Positions 51,796 through 60,267 of a DNA stretch of 64,000 bases are shown here, in pieces. A program made the translations under genes and the position numbers. Each line of letters opens with the position of its first letter. Position 1 is the first letter of the stretch. The DNA comes from CAYTKU01 sp964550845. GTDB taxonomy: Bacteria; Patescibacteriota; Patescibacteriia; Magasanikbacterales; UBA922. Below the pieces are notes generated by a model. The model did no database searches. It was not told where the DNA came from and saw only the letters and a list, made by a program, of their open reading frames with translations. The DNA is taken from assembly GCA_964550845.1 (NCBI GenBank), contig CAZKAD010000001.1, positions 186,001 to 250,000 on the forward strand. Direction: 5' to 3'.

Positions 51796-52621
51796 TTTCA
51801 TTGGTGTCAATTTCTAATATCGATCGAGCAAGTCGAGACTCCCAAGATTGCCCCGTTTCATCTCTAAACTCATTGATCAGACAAAGCAATCTTGGATCAT
51901 ATAAATCTTGAGTAAGAAATTGGAACAACGGACCCGATGAGTAAATCGATATACTATTCACTACAAGATTGTCCAGCTTAACTAAAGATTCATTTGATTC
52001 AAATTCCTCAGATACTTGAAATGTCCTTTTAACTTCACAATTTTCTTCAACCTGATGAAAAGCTTTTAAAATTTCAACCGGAAAACTTCGAACAATCACA
52101 ATATAAGAAGAAATTTTTGATCTTGACAGCGCCTTAAGAAAAATGTGGTAATTATGTGAGAGTTCTTCGACGAGAAACTTTCGTCTTTCTTGATCTTCAT
52201 CAAAAAAGTAATTTGTAAAAGAAGAGATAAAGAAATGATCATATAATGTCTGACATTTTTGTCTTAATTTTTTATCATCAATTTGATTGTAAAAAACTGC
52301 TTTGAATGCAAAAGGTATCTGAGGAATAAGATGAACTGAATTCATAATGAAAGAAATTGAGACATCACAACGCGATATTTTCTCGATTATCTTTTTTGGA
52401 AACAATTTATCAAAAGTTTCATTTGTTTGAGGTTCGAGAGAAATGGTGATGGAATCTGGGCAAATAACTACATTATTGTACCGCATTGCACTTCTCCCGT
52501 GGGTATGAATGAATACTTTTTTCTTTCCTTCGAGAGAGAAAGATTTTTTCCAATCATCAAAGTGCTGAATTGTTACTGACGAGTGCATCTTTATTAATTG
52601 ATCAGATAAAAAGAAGATCAT
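51791..52621 (-). CDS. YDPR-tail family protein 7
   Basis: A 276-aa protein, paralogue of the one at 49831. Motif: LTQDLYDPRLLCLINEFRDE about 30 residues from the end. Shared internal segments include FKAVFYNQIDDKKLRQK and FTNYFFDEDQERRKFLVEELSHNY. Helical and soluble. Fourth consecutive leftward family member in a block 48796-52621. Confidence 0.72.
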   Translation of the reverse strand: MIFFLSDQLIKMHSSVTIQHFDDWKKSFSLEGKKKVFIHTHGRSAMRYNNVVICPDSITISLEPQTNETFDKLFPKKIIEKISRCDVSISFIMNSVHLIPQIPFAFKAVFYNQIDDKKLRQKCQTLYDHFFISSFTNYFFDEDQERRKFLVEELSHNYHIFLKALSRSKISSYIVIVRSFPVEILKAFHQVEENCEVKRTFQVSEEFESNESLVKLDNLVVNSISIYSSGPLFQFLTQDLYDPRLLCLINEFRDETGQSWESRLARSILEIDTNEI

Positions 52622-52942
52622 TTTATTTTTGTTTCTTAGTTACAAATGTATTGATGTATTCGTTACAAATCTTTGTTCAAGATCACGAACGAAGGTAAAA
52701 ATAAGAACAAAAATTGTTCTTTCATTAAGCTCATCATCTCATCAAAGTGTTGATAAACGCCTTAGACTAATGGTTAAACAACGTCGAGAAATGTTGATTT
52801 TTTGGAAATTTTGATTCAACTTCAACTAATTGGATTGAATTCAATCAATTCAACTAATTCAATCAATTCAATTTCAAAACTTTTTCATTTCCGATTTCGA
52901 ATTTATAGACTTTTGAATTCGACTTCTTCGAATTCAATTCAT
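52622..52942. other. 321-nt intergenic region, low complexity
   Basis: No convincing gene. The right part is a run of ATTCAACTAATTCAATC-like words (52815-52940). A 61-aa frame at 52629 has no recognisable sequence feature. Confidence 0.55.
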
Positions 52943-53836
52943 TCAATTTAATCCATTCCATTTGCTCTTCAATTGTTCGGCATTTTCATCGAAAGTTAAT
53001 CGCCGTTCGAATGAAAGTAATCGACTCTCAAAAGAAAGTATTCGTTGCTCAAATTTTTGTATCGCCGTGGAGGATTTCCCGTGACTCGAAAAATATTCAC
53101 CGACAAGCAAATGAATAAAAGCTTGAAGAAAAGGCTCAACTTTTTGATATTCTTTTTGGTCACGAGCCCACTTTTCGAACAAAAGATTCATTTTACCTTC
53201 TAAGGTAAAGTTATTGTACAATAAATTCATATAACTATTTAAATGTTGGCGAAAAAAGTCGAAAGATAACTTATCTTTCAACACTTGTTCTGGAATAATC
53301 AAGTTGATTTCTGAAGTAACGAGAAAACTTGCAGGAAAGAACTGTTGCAGTCGATCAACTTCTCGATCGACAAATTTTCGAAGCTCTTGTTCAGAAGTCT
53401 TATTTCTTTCACCAATTGCAGTAATCAAAGCTTCACTTTGTTTTATACGAATATTAATTGTATATGAAATTCGTTCCAGATTTTGATTACTGAAATCATG
53501 GCCTTGAAATCCGGGATAAAATCCGAGCAATGTGATTAAATCACTTCGATGTTGATGAAAGAAATCCAGATGATCTTGATGGACAAAAAAGTATCTTGGA
53601 AATGTCTGCTCCTCGTCTTCTCGAATGACTTTAATGTGATATTTTGCCGCAAGCTCACGAAGTATAACAAAATCTTCGCCAAGAAATCGAGATATGCTTT
53701 TACCTTTACCAAAGAAATTGGCAGATTCAAATAGATAAATTCGAGCTTTTTGTGCAACCAAATAAATTTGAATCAGAGGATCGGCCAAGAGCGGAAACTC
53801 TTTCAACAAAGAGACAAGTTGTCTGATTCGAAACAT
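52943..53836 (-). CDS. Hypothetical protein with coiled C-terminus
   Basis: A 297-aa protein. The last ~45 residues are a heptad-like repeat (QRILSFESRLLSFERRLTFDENAEQL), and earlier parts are helical with aromatic clusters (YFFVHQDHLDFFHQHRS). No known domain. It separates the YDPR-tail block from the divergent membrane protein gene. Confidence 0.65.
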   Translation of the reverse strand: MFRIRQLVSLLKEFPLLADPLIQIYLVAQKARIYLFESANFFGKGKSISRFLGEDFVILRELAAKYHIKVIREDEEQTFPRYFFVHQDHLDFFHQHRSDLITLLGFYPGFQGHDFSNQNLERISYTINIRIKQSEALITAIGERNKTSEQELRKFVDREVDRLQQFFPASFLVTSEINLIIPEQVLKDKLSFDFFRQHLNSYMNLLYNNFTLEGKMNLLFEKWARDQKEYQKVEPFLQAFIHLLVGEYFSSHGKSSTAIQKFEQRILSFESRLLSFERRLTFDENAEQLKSKWNGLN

Positions 53837-53902
53837 CTCTTTGACTCGAATTCGAGATGTTTTGCTTTGAAAACTTTTCTTTTTTCGATTTTAAGAAAGG
53901 AA

Positions 53903-55459
53903 ATGTGGGAATGGATTATCCCGACAATTGTCGTGATTATTCTCCTTCTTTTGATTGTCCGAAAGATGAGTCCCCCAAAGATACAGACAACAGCGTTTGA
54001 TCTTCCGCCTCAAGCAAGTAATTGGCAACAAGTCTTAAATGTTGATGCTCAACGTCATGCCGTTCAACAATGGTGTACTGCACAAGGGTATGATTATCGT
54101 GTTCCAACCTCAACTGGAGATTTCGGAGGATGTTTATACAATAAGAGTTCATGTTTGGCCGATTCAAATCCCCATTGGGTACATTGTACTGCAATCACTG
54201 GAACCTCAGGCGGAATTGATCATAATGGAAAACCATGTTCTCTCAATGCCAAACCTTATCTTGAATGGGATGACAATCGAGGAGTATGTGTGCAAAGTTT
54301 CTATCCACCAGCTTTAATTTCTGGAGTTTGTGAAGCTCGAGGACTTGGCCCTTGGTATCCAGGAAAATTGGATTGTGATGCAAGTGGATATTGTCAAATC
54401 AATCCAAATGATGCTCCCACTTGCCAACTTACTTCCGATTATTGCGATCGAATGGGACTTGATTATTCATCTTCAAATCAAGGAGATTGTACATTAAGTG
54501 ATGCTCAAAATGTGATTGAAGGACTAATTGGAAAAACAGTCACTCGTACAGTCAAACGAAATACCGAAGCTATGATTCGAGAATGTGGAGATAATGTGTT
54601 CAGTGGACGTTGCGCTGCCAGTATTGGCACTGAACTGACAACTTTTGATCAAATTGCACTCAATACAGCTGAATCGGAATTCAAAGGTTATATGGAAGAG
54701 ATGAAAAGTAAATGTTCTGGAGATCTTTATTCTGGAGTTGATAAATTTGCTGGCTGTGCCGAAAGTCTTTTCCCTGGTTTTTACATTGGACAACAAGCCG
54801 AGCACTTTGTCGACGGAATGTTAAATGGAGCTCTTGGCTGGATCCCAGGAATGCCTTCAGATTTAATCGCAAAAGCAAATGGATATATTGCTAAATATGG
54901 AATTATCGCATTTAATGCAATTGTGACTGTGGGGCAAGATGCGATTAAAGCTTTTGATATTGCTGGAGATATTATGTATTCAGCACTCAAGAAAATTGGT
55001 CCAGTTGGAACGATTATTTCAGGAGCGATTTCAAATGTGATTGCCTTCGGTGAGAAAATGGCCAGTATTATTGCCAATACAGCCGAAGAAGCTCTTCATA
55101 TTTTTAGTAATACAATTGTTCCAGCTGCTTATCATGTGTTTGAAGCAATTACAGACGCGGTGCTTCATCCAAAAGAATTTTTCACTAACATTGCCAATGA
55201 TGTTGATCAATTCTTTAAAGATCCGGTCGGATCAATTAAAAGTGCAATCACTGAAATTGCAAAGGTTGGAGGAGAAGTTCTTGATGCCGCCAAAATGGTG
55301 ATTCATAAGCTAACCGAAGTCGCATCGAGAGTTGAAGCGGCTCTTGCCTCAGCCTTAATCGACATTGCCAATAAAATTGCCGAAGCATTTAGTACAGTTG
55401 GTCGAGATATTTCAAGTGCTTATCACGCTGTTAAGCATTTCTTCGAATCGATATTTTAA
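53903..55459 (+). CDS. Membrane-anchored Cys-rich protein with amphipathic C-terminal half
   Basis: A 518-aa protein from ATG 53903. An N-terminal transmembrane anchor (WIIPTIVVIILLLLIVRKM) precedes a Cys-rich ectodomain (~30-260) with about 20 Cys, including WCTAQGYDY, CLYNKSSC and CEARGLGPWYP. The second half (~300-518) is Ala/Ile-rich amphipathic helix with little charge (GAISNVIAFGEKMASII, SALIDIANKIAEAFSTV). The layout, a single anchor plus disulfide-rich head, recalls entry-fusion or surface proteins of large DNA viruses, and the helical part could be membrane-active. No homologue is recognised, so function is inference. Confidence 0.72.
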   Translation: MWEWIIPTIVVIILLLLIVRKMSPPKIQTTAFDLPPQASNWQQVLNVDAQRHAVQQWCTAQGYDYRVPTSTGDFGGCLYNKSSCLADSNPHWVHCTAITGTSGGIDHNGKPCSLNAKPYLEWDDNRGVCVQSFYPPALISGVCEARGLGPWYPGKLDCDASGYCQINPNDAPTCQLTSDYCDRMGLDYSSSNQGDCTLSDAQNVIEGLIGKTVTRTVKRNTEAMIRECGDNVFSGRCAASIGTELTTFDQIALNTAESEFKGYMEEMKSKCSGDLYSGVDKFAGCAESLFPGFYIGQQAEHFVDGMLNGALGWIPGMPSDLIAKANGYIAKYGIIAFNAIVTVGQDAIKAFDIAGDIMYSALKKIGPVGTIISGAISNVIAFGEKMASIIANTAEEALHIFSNTIVPAAYHVFEAITDAVLHPKEFFTNIANDVDQFFKDPVGSIKSAITEIAKVGGEVLDAAKMVIHKLTEVASRVEAALASALIDIANKIAEAFSTVGRDISSAYHAVKHFFESIF

Positions 55460-55516
55460 TTACTTCAGAGAGTCCCGAGGGATGTTTAACCAGTCTCAAA
55501 AGACGTTTAACCACGA
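55459..55516. repeat. Dispersed palindromic repeat, two to three degenerate copies
   Basis: CTTCAGAGAGTCCCGAGGGA followed by TGTTTAACCAGTCTCAAAAG fills the gap between convergent genes. Confidence 0.75.
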
Positions 55517-55524
55517 TATTAAAT

Positions 55525-56043
55525 TCATCTGTCTTGATCAGATGAATTTTCAATTTCCTTCAAGCATTTACTCACATAACTGGGAAAATTTTCGTTTTCT
55601 TCGGAAACTTTTTTATAGGTATCGATTTCTTTTTGGAAACGTCCGATAAGTTCTTGTATATCGAATTCTGGGTGAAGGAGAATTGAAGTAGATGAGTTGA
55701 CATTTTGTTGCTCGGGGCTCAATTTTGCAAGGGTATCTTCCCGACGTTCAAAAATAAAGCTCAATTTTGCAAGTGCATCTTCTCGACGAAACCATGTTCT
55801 ATACCTTCCTCCTACATAATGATGAGGACGAAGGCATTGCGCTTCAATTAAAGTGATGATATTTTGTTGAAGAAATTCTGCTAGTGGTTGAAGTATTTCT
55901 TTTTCTTTTTCAGTTAATTGATAAGATGCAAATGCATCTTTAAAAAAGTCTGGGTAAAGTGGTTGCGTCCAATTAAAAACTTCTTTAACTTCCCAACTAC
56001 AAAAAGGACCAGACGAATTAACACGCACAAGGGTTTTCTCCAT
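55525..56043 (-). CDS. Hypothetical protein
   Basis: A 172-aa protein from ATG 56043; the longer frame would include a hairpin. Helical, with a short internal duplication (REDALAKLSFIFER, REDTLAKLSPEQ) that arose by a tandem DNA repeat. The N-terminal part has two Trp near WEVKEVFNWTQ. Function unknown. Confidence 0.62.
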   Translation of the reverse strand: MEKTLVRVNSSGPFCSWEVKEVFNWTQPLYPDFFKDAFASYQLTEKEKEILQPLAEFLQQNIITLIEAQCLRPHHYVGGRYRTWFRREDALAKLSFIFERREDTLAKLSPEQQNVNSSTSILLHPEFDIQELIGRFQKEIDTYKKVSEENENFPSYVSKCLKEIENSSDQDR

Positions 56044-56077
56044 CTTTTCAAAAAGGAGAAATTTTTTAATATTCAAT

Positions 56078-56101
56078 ATTCAATCTTCGAGAAGATTGAA
56101 T
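56078..56101. terminator. Hairpin, loop CGAG
   Basis: ATTCAATCTT and AAGATTGAAT form a perfect 10-bp stem around CGAG past the stop of the leftward gene at 56150. Confidence 0.65.
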
Positions 56102-56149
56102 AAACGTTCTTTCTGAATTGGTTATACGTCCTTCGGGGATATTAGAATG

Positions 56150-57151
56150 TTAAAACAAACCAATCAAATTGATCGAGCGAGGATCATACAATTCTTCTGT
56201 TAAGAAAGAATGAAAAATACTTGCATTTTTAGCATTTAACCAATCCGATAGGACGTTTAACCCGTTAGCAATTAATTGGCAAAAATTCAAATCATTCCAG
56301 CACACCGACTTCGATCGCTGTTGGCAAAATCGATGTAGATAATCGATGCCTGGGTAATCTTCGAAATACCAACACGCAATTAATCTCGCTCCGTGTTTGT
56401 TATTTAACTCTTCTGTTTTGTCTGCTGCGAGATAGGAAATGTTTTCAATCGGAAGTTTACCTGGATATTGAAGACAATTAAGCAGCATCTTTCGATTATT
56501 AATTTCAAGAGTTTTGATGCTTTTTACCTGATTAAAGTAACTCATATCGCCGTGAAAAAATGGAAACATATAGAAAAGATCACAGACAAGTCCGTTAAGA
56601 AATCGATATTGCTCAGTATCAACAAATGGCAACAAGTATCCGAAATGGAGTCCTTGGTAAGGAAAATTTTCTTTTGCTTGTAGAGAGTAAAATCTTTGAA
56701 GAAAAGACCAATCTTGTCTCGGTTCGTCATATGTAAAAAATGGAAGTTCAATATGGATCACGTTCAACTCGCTAATATCAATATCAGGTAAAGCAGTAAC
56801 AAGCGCGAAGTTTTCTTTATCGGCTGGTTCCCGGGGTCGAGGTTGAAGCGAAATGATAAAAAATTCGGTATTTTGTTCACTCTCAAGATTATTTTCGTTT
56901 ATTGGTTTTTCTCCGTCAATCTTTTGCAGACCGAGTAAATTCTCAAAACTTCCAAGCGAAGTAAATATTTTAGCAATCCCATCCGGAAATCTACCTTGTT
57001 CAAATTGATCCAGCATATCTTCAAGTTCCTTTTTTGACGAAAGTTCAATCGTTTGCGGGAGTTCGTAACGAAACATTTCAGTTGAACTTCTTTCGGAGGG
57101 GTGTTTGATTTGATAAACAATTCTTTGAATCAATTTTCTTAGCCAGGTCAT
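56150..57151 (-). CDS. YDPR-tail family protein 8
   Basis: A 333-aa protein. The C-terminus is FLTEELYDPRSINLIGLF, so the motif is terminal and slightly diverged (RSI for RLL). An N-terminal basic segment (WLRKLIQRIVYQIKH) could be an amphipathic helix. An in-frame dispersed-repeat-like stretch (AACCAATCCGATAGGACGTT) encodes part of GLNVLSDWLN near the C-terminus. Distant from the other members outside the motif. Confidence 0.68.
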   Translation of the reverse strand: MTWLRKLIQRIVYQIKHPSERSSTEMFRYELPQTIELSSKKELEDMLDQFEQGRFPDGIAKIFTSLGSFENLLGLQKIDGEKPINENNLESEQNTEFFIISLQPRPREPADKENFALVTALPDIDISELNVIHIELPFFTYDEPRQDWSFLQRFYSLQAKENFPYQGLHFGYLLPFVDTEQYRFLNGLVCDLFYMFPFFHGDMSYFNQVKSIKTLEINNRKMLLNCLQYPGKLPIENISYLAADKTEELNNKHGARLIACWYFEDYPGIDYLHRFCQQRSKSVCWNDLNFCQLIANGLNVLSDWLNAKNASIFHSFLTEELYDPRSINLIGLF

Positions 57152-57210
57152 CAGAACGCTTAAGGTGATTGCTCACCGCCTCCGAAGAGGCTTTTTTATT
57201 TGAGAATGTT

Positions 57211-58083
57211 TTATTCTTCTGCGAATTTCCAGATCAAGATTAGCACTCGAGGGTCGTATAGGCCCATCTCAGGTGTATCGCAACAAAGAAACTTGGTCCA
57301 ATGATTCGAATCCTTCTTTCCGGATAACCCAGCTAAGATTAAGGTATCAAAATCTTTCTGTGAGTATAGCCAATTCGTGAATCTATCTGGATTTTGGAGA
57401 TGACGCTGATAATGTTGAATCAGCAAGCCCCCGTTTGGATACTTATCGATCTTCTCAAATGTCGGAATTAAATCCGCTGTGAAAAAACCTGAAATTTCGA
57501 TTGATTCAACCGGCAACTTTCGTGGATATTGAATCAAATCGATTAAGTCTTCAGGTTGAGAGATAGTCAAAACTTCAACACGATTCATCTTTTCGATCTT
57601 CTTCAGTGTAACTCCGTATTGCTCGAACTGCATCTCAAGAAATTTACATCCGAGCCCGTCGAGAAGTTTTCCATAGCAAACAGAGTCAACCAGATGACCT
57701 ATCTCGACGCTATAAATCCCATCGAATTTTGGAGTTCGTTGGGAATTCATTCTTGAGAATTGGCGAAAAATACTATATAGATCTTCCGACAATTCGGGAC
57801 TCTCGTAGTTGAAGATGAACTTGATCACTGTATTCTCAGGAGTGAAAATTTTTTCCACCGTGATTGTATCTTCTTCATCATCTTCCAAGAAATGAGAAAT
57901 AATGCTGACACATACTACAAATGGATTTTGTTTGTCAAGAATGTTCATTAGGCTTTTTTGTTCCTCATCCGGGTAAGAATCTTGGAACAATTCTTGGGTA
58001 GAGATCTTTCCATCGGTCAAATCTCTCAGCATCTGATTGCATTCATTAAGAGTAATTTCTCTTGATGAACTGAACTGATTCAT
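57211..58083 (-). CDS. YDPR-tail family protein 9
   Basis: A 290-aa protein ending GLYDPRVLILIWKFAEE, i.e. with the motif at the very C-terminus. The N-terminal part has an acidic helical segment. It shares with the previous protein LPVESIEISGF against LPIENISYLAAD and a similar preceding region, so the two are a pair. A promoter octamer precedes it. Confidence 0.7.
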   Translation of the reverse strand: MNQFSSSREITLNECNQMLRDLTDGKISTQELFQDSYPDEEQKSLMNILDKQNPFVVCVSIISHFLEDDEEDTITVEKIFTPENTVIKFIFNYESPELSEDLYSIFRQFSRMNSQRTPKFDGIYSVEIGHLVDSVCYGKLLDGLGCKFLEMQFEQYGVTLKKIEKMNRVEVLTISQPEDLIDLIQYPRKLPVESIEISGFFTADLIPTFEKIDKYPNGGLLIQHYQRHLQNPDRFTNWLYSQKDFDTLILAGLSGKKDSNHWTKFLCCDTPEMGLYDPRVLILIWKFAEE

Positions 58084-58158
58084 GCTTAACTAGTCTTGAA
58101 GAGACGTAATTGTAGATTGTCTGCGTGTCGAAAGTATGCGAGAATTTCAATAAAAAAC

Positions 58159-58166
58159 TCAATTTT
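58159..58166 (-). promoter_or_regulatory. AAAATTGA promoter-like octamer
   Basis: 75 nt before the ATG at 58083. Confidence 0.5.
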
Positions 58167-58265
58167 GATTATCTATCATGTGAGCTTCGAAAAATGAGAT
58201 TTTTTTCGGGGTTTAGTGAAACTTTTTGAACGTTCAAACTTTGAAATAGAATCAACATTGTTAAA

Positions 58266-59993
58266 ATGTTTGAAGAACCTTTGATTCAAGATGTGAAAAA
58301 TCATCTTGCTATAATTGGAGATAAAAGAACCTCATTTCAAACAAGATTCTTCGATTTACCTCGAAGATGGGCAGAAAAGAACAACGACCGAGCTCCTTTG
58401 GAGGTTGGATTTCGAGCGAGTGATTTGTTCGATCGTTTTCTTCGAGCTTATCAAGGAGATTTACTTCAACTTGATCTTGATGCAATTTGTTGGGCAACCT
58501 TTTTAATTGCCAGTAAGATGACAAGAGCATGTTTAATTCATCTCTCGGATATTCTTGCTCATGCTCACGTTAAAAATCCGAAAGGACCGACAAGCGACCC
58601 AAAGTTTAATAATCGGGTACTTGATGCTGAGTTACTTGTAATTCACACTCTCGGTGGTCAGCTTGACTATCTTTGTTCGTACCATTATCTTTGTTTCCTA
58701 CTTGATCGTGAAGAAAAAGTAACCCAAGTTAATGCGATCTTTCAAATGATGGAATTTACTTGCAACAGTATTAAATTGAACCAATCCTATTCATCATTTG
58801 AAATAACTATTGGATGCTGGTCTCTTTTTGCAGATCAAAAATCCCCTCAACTTCAAACAATGCCCGAAAGAATTCGAGAAATTCGAGAGTATCTATTTGA
58901 TCGAATTGAAGCTTACAACAAGGCTGGAAAACATCAGATTCGAATTACTCCATTTGCAATCAACCTTGAAATTCCGAAGTTTCCACGAAGAATTTTGAAT
59001 GAGCCTCTTTTATTGAAGATGAAAGATCTTCAATATTTAAAAGTGCTCGGATCTGGCGTAACCGGAGATGTCGATTTGTATCGCTCTTTGACGAAACCAA
59101 AGAACTACGCGGTCAAAAAGTACTTTTGCAATCCGACAGTTGACTATTATAAGAACTATGGTGTTCCGGTAGAATTCCTTCGTGAGATTTCAGTCTTACT
59201 TCGAAATTCATCGAAGCATCTAATTCAAGTGCATGGATTCGAAGTCAATCTTCAATCAAAGATGATTTACGTTATCCTTGAACATGGAGGTCATTCGATT
59301 TACGACTTTGTCTACGATTATGACTCGGCGTTTCATAAAAACAAAGCTGAAATGTGTAGGCAAATTATTCGACAAATTCTCGAAGGATTGGAAGATCTTC
59401 ATCAACGAGGAATCTTTCATCGTGACATTAAACCTACCAACGTGGTATGTCGAATGATTCGTTCCAATCGGAAGATTTTTCCTCATGTCAAATTGATTGA
59501 TTTTGGTTTGGCAAAACGAAACACATCTGAACTCAAAACACCTCGGATGGTAACGCTCTGGTATCGTCCTCCTGAAGTTTGTCAAGGAGAGGAATATAAT
59601 GAAAAAACCGACATTTGGAGTCTTGCTTGTATGATCTTTGAAATGATCAACGTAACTCCATTTTGTCCAACTTCGATAGGTAAACAAGAGAACGAAACTC
59701 ATATCATTAATATGAAGAAAATGTTTTCTTCGTATGAAGGACCTGCCAAACAAGAAGAAATTAGCCGTCTTCTTTCTCTCAAATATCGAGATAAGAATTT
59801 GGTTGATTTACTTTCGAAAATGCTGGCTTGGAAACCAGCCGATCGAATCTCTGCCAAGGAAGCTCTTCTTCATCCCTATTTTCGTGAGGATCGGCAAGAA
59901 ACCGAAGACGTCAGAATGACTGACGTTAATAGTCCCACAAAGATCGAAATTCAAGTCGATTCAATGAAGACGATTCGAAAAGACTTAGAGTAA
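58266..59993 (+). CDS. Cyclin-CDK fusion kinase
   Basis: A 575-aa protein. Residues ~40-215 resemble a cyclin box pair (LFDRFLRAYQGDLLQLD, ICWATFLIASKM, LDAELLVIHTLGGQL, YHYLCFLL). Residues ~255-545 are a CDK-type kinase: GSGVTGDV (from 262), YAVKK, a PSTAIRE-position helix GVPVEFLREI (299-308), HRDIKPTN (from 385), DFGLAKR (from 412), and VTLWYRPPEV. The T-loop Thr equivalent to CDK2 Thr160 is kept (KTPRMVTLWY), but the glycine loop has V-T where CDKs have Thr14-Tyr15, so Wee1-type inhibition should not apply. A tethered, always-on CDK could push the host cell cycle. Confidence 0.85.
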   Translation: MFEEPLIQDVKNHLAIIGDKRTSFQTRFFDLPRRWAEKNNDRAPLEVGFRASDLFDRFLRAYQGDLLQLDLDAICWATFLIASKMTRACLIHLSDILAHAHVKNPKGPTSDPKFNNRVLDAELLVIHTLGGQLDYLCSYHYLCFLLDREEKVTQVNAIFQMMEFTCNSIKLNQSYSSFEITIGCWSLFADQKSPQLQTMPERIREIREYLFDRIEAYNKAGKHQIRITPFAINLEIPKFPRRILNEPLLLKMKDLQYLKVLGSGVTGDVDLYRSLTKPKNYAVKKYFCNPTVDYYKNYGVPVEFLREISVLLRNSSKHLIQVHGFEVNLQSKMIYVILEHGGHSIYDFVYDYDSAFHKNKAEMCRQIIRQILEGLEDLHQRGIFHRDIKPTNVVCRMIRSNRKIFPHVKLIDFGLAKRNTSELKTPRMVTLWYRPPEVCQGEEYNEKTDIWSLACMIFEMINVTPFCPTSIGKQENETHIINMKKMFSSYEGPAKQEEISRLLSLKYRDKNLVDLLSKMLAWKPADRISAKEALLHPYFREDRQETEDVRMTDVNSPTKIEIQVDSMKTIRKDLE

Positions 59994-59996
59994 AAT

Positions 59997-60004
59997 AAAA
60001 TTGA
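59997..60004 (+). promoter_or_regulatory. AAAATTGA promoter-like octamer
   Basis: 60 nt before ATG 60065, directly after the stop of the CDK fusion gene. Confidence 0.55.
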
Positions 60005-60064
60005 AAAAAATATTTAACTTCTTTTGTCTTTTTGTGTCTTTGCTTATCTTCTTGTGTGTCAATA

Positions 60065-60262
60065 ATGTCATCAGAAACAGACACTCAAATGTTTCTTGTT
60101 CAAATTGACCAAGAACATCAACGTTTCCTTGACCGACAAATGGAACTGTTTTGTGAACAACAACAGAAATTGTTTGAACAACAATTTCAATCTTCAAACG
60201 ATTCGTTCAATCGGATGAATCAATTGAATTCTGCTTTCCAATCTCTTCAGATTGGAAAGTGA
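60065..60262 (+). CDS. Small Gln-rich coiled protein
   Basis: A 65-aa protein from ATG 60065. Very Gln/Phe-rich helix (HQRFLDRQMELFCEQQQKLFEQQF) followed by an Asn/Ser tail. The promoter octamer before it and hairpin after it support a real gene. It may be a small oligomerising or structural protein. Confidence 0.6.
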   Translation: MSSETDTQMFLVQIDQEHQRFLDRQMELFCEQQQKLFEQQFQSSNDSFNRMNQLNSAFQSLQIGK

Positions 60263-60267
60263 AACTT

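Noticed and set aside
52629..52814. 61-aa frame in the intergenic gap
   Set aside because: No promoter octamer, no recognisable sequence and low-complexity surroundings; judged non-coding.
57178..57197. GCCTC-CGAA-GAGGC followed by T-run, like a bacterial terminator
   Set aside because: Both neighbouring genes run leftward, so the T-run is on the wrong strand. It is better grouped with the symmetric gene-end hairpins.
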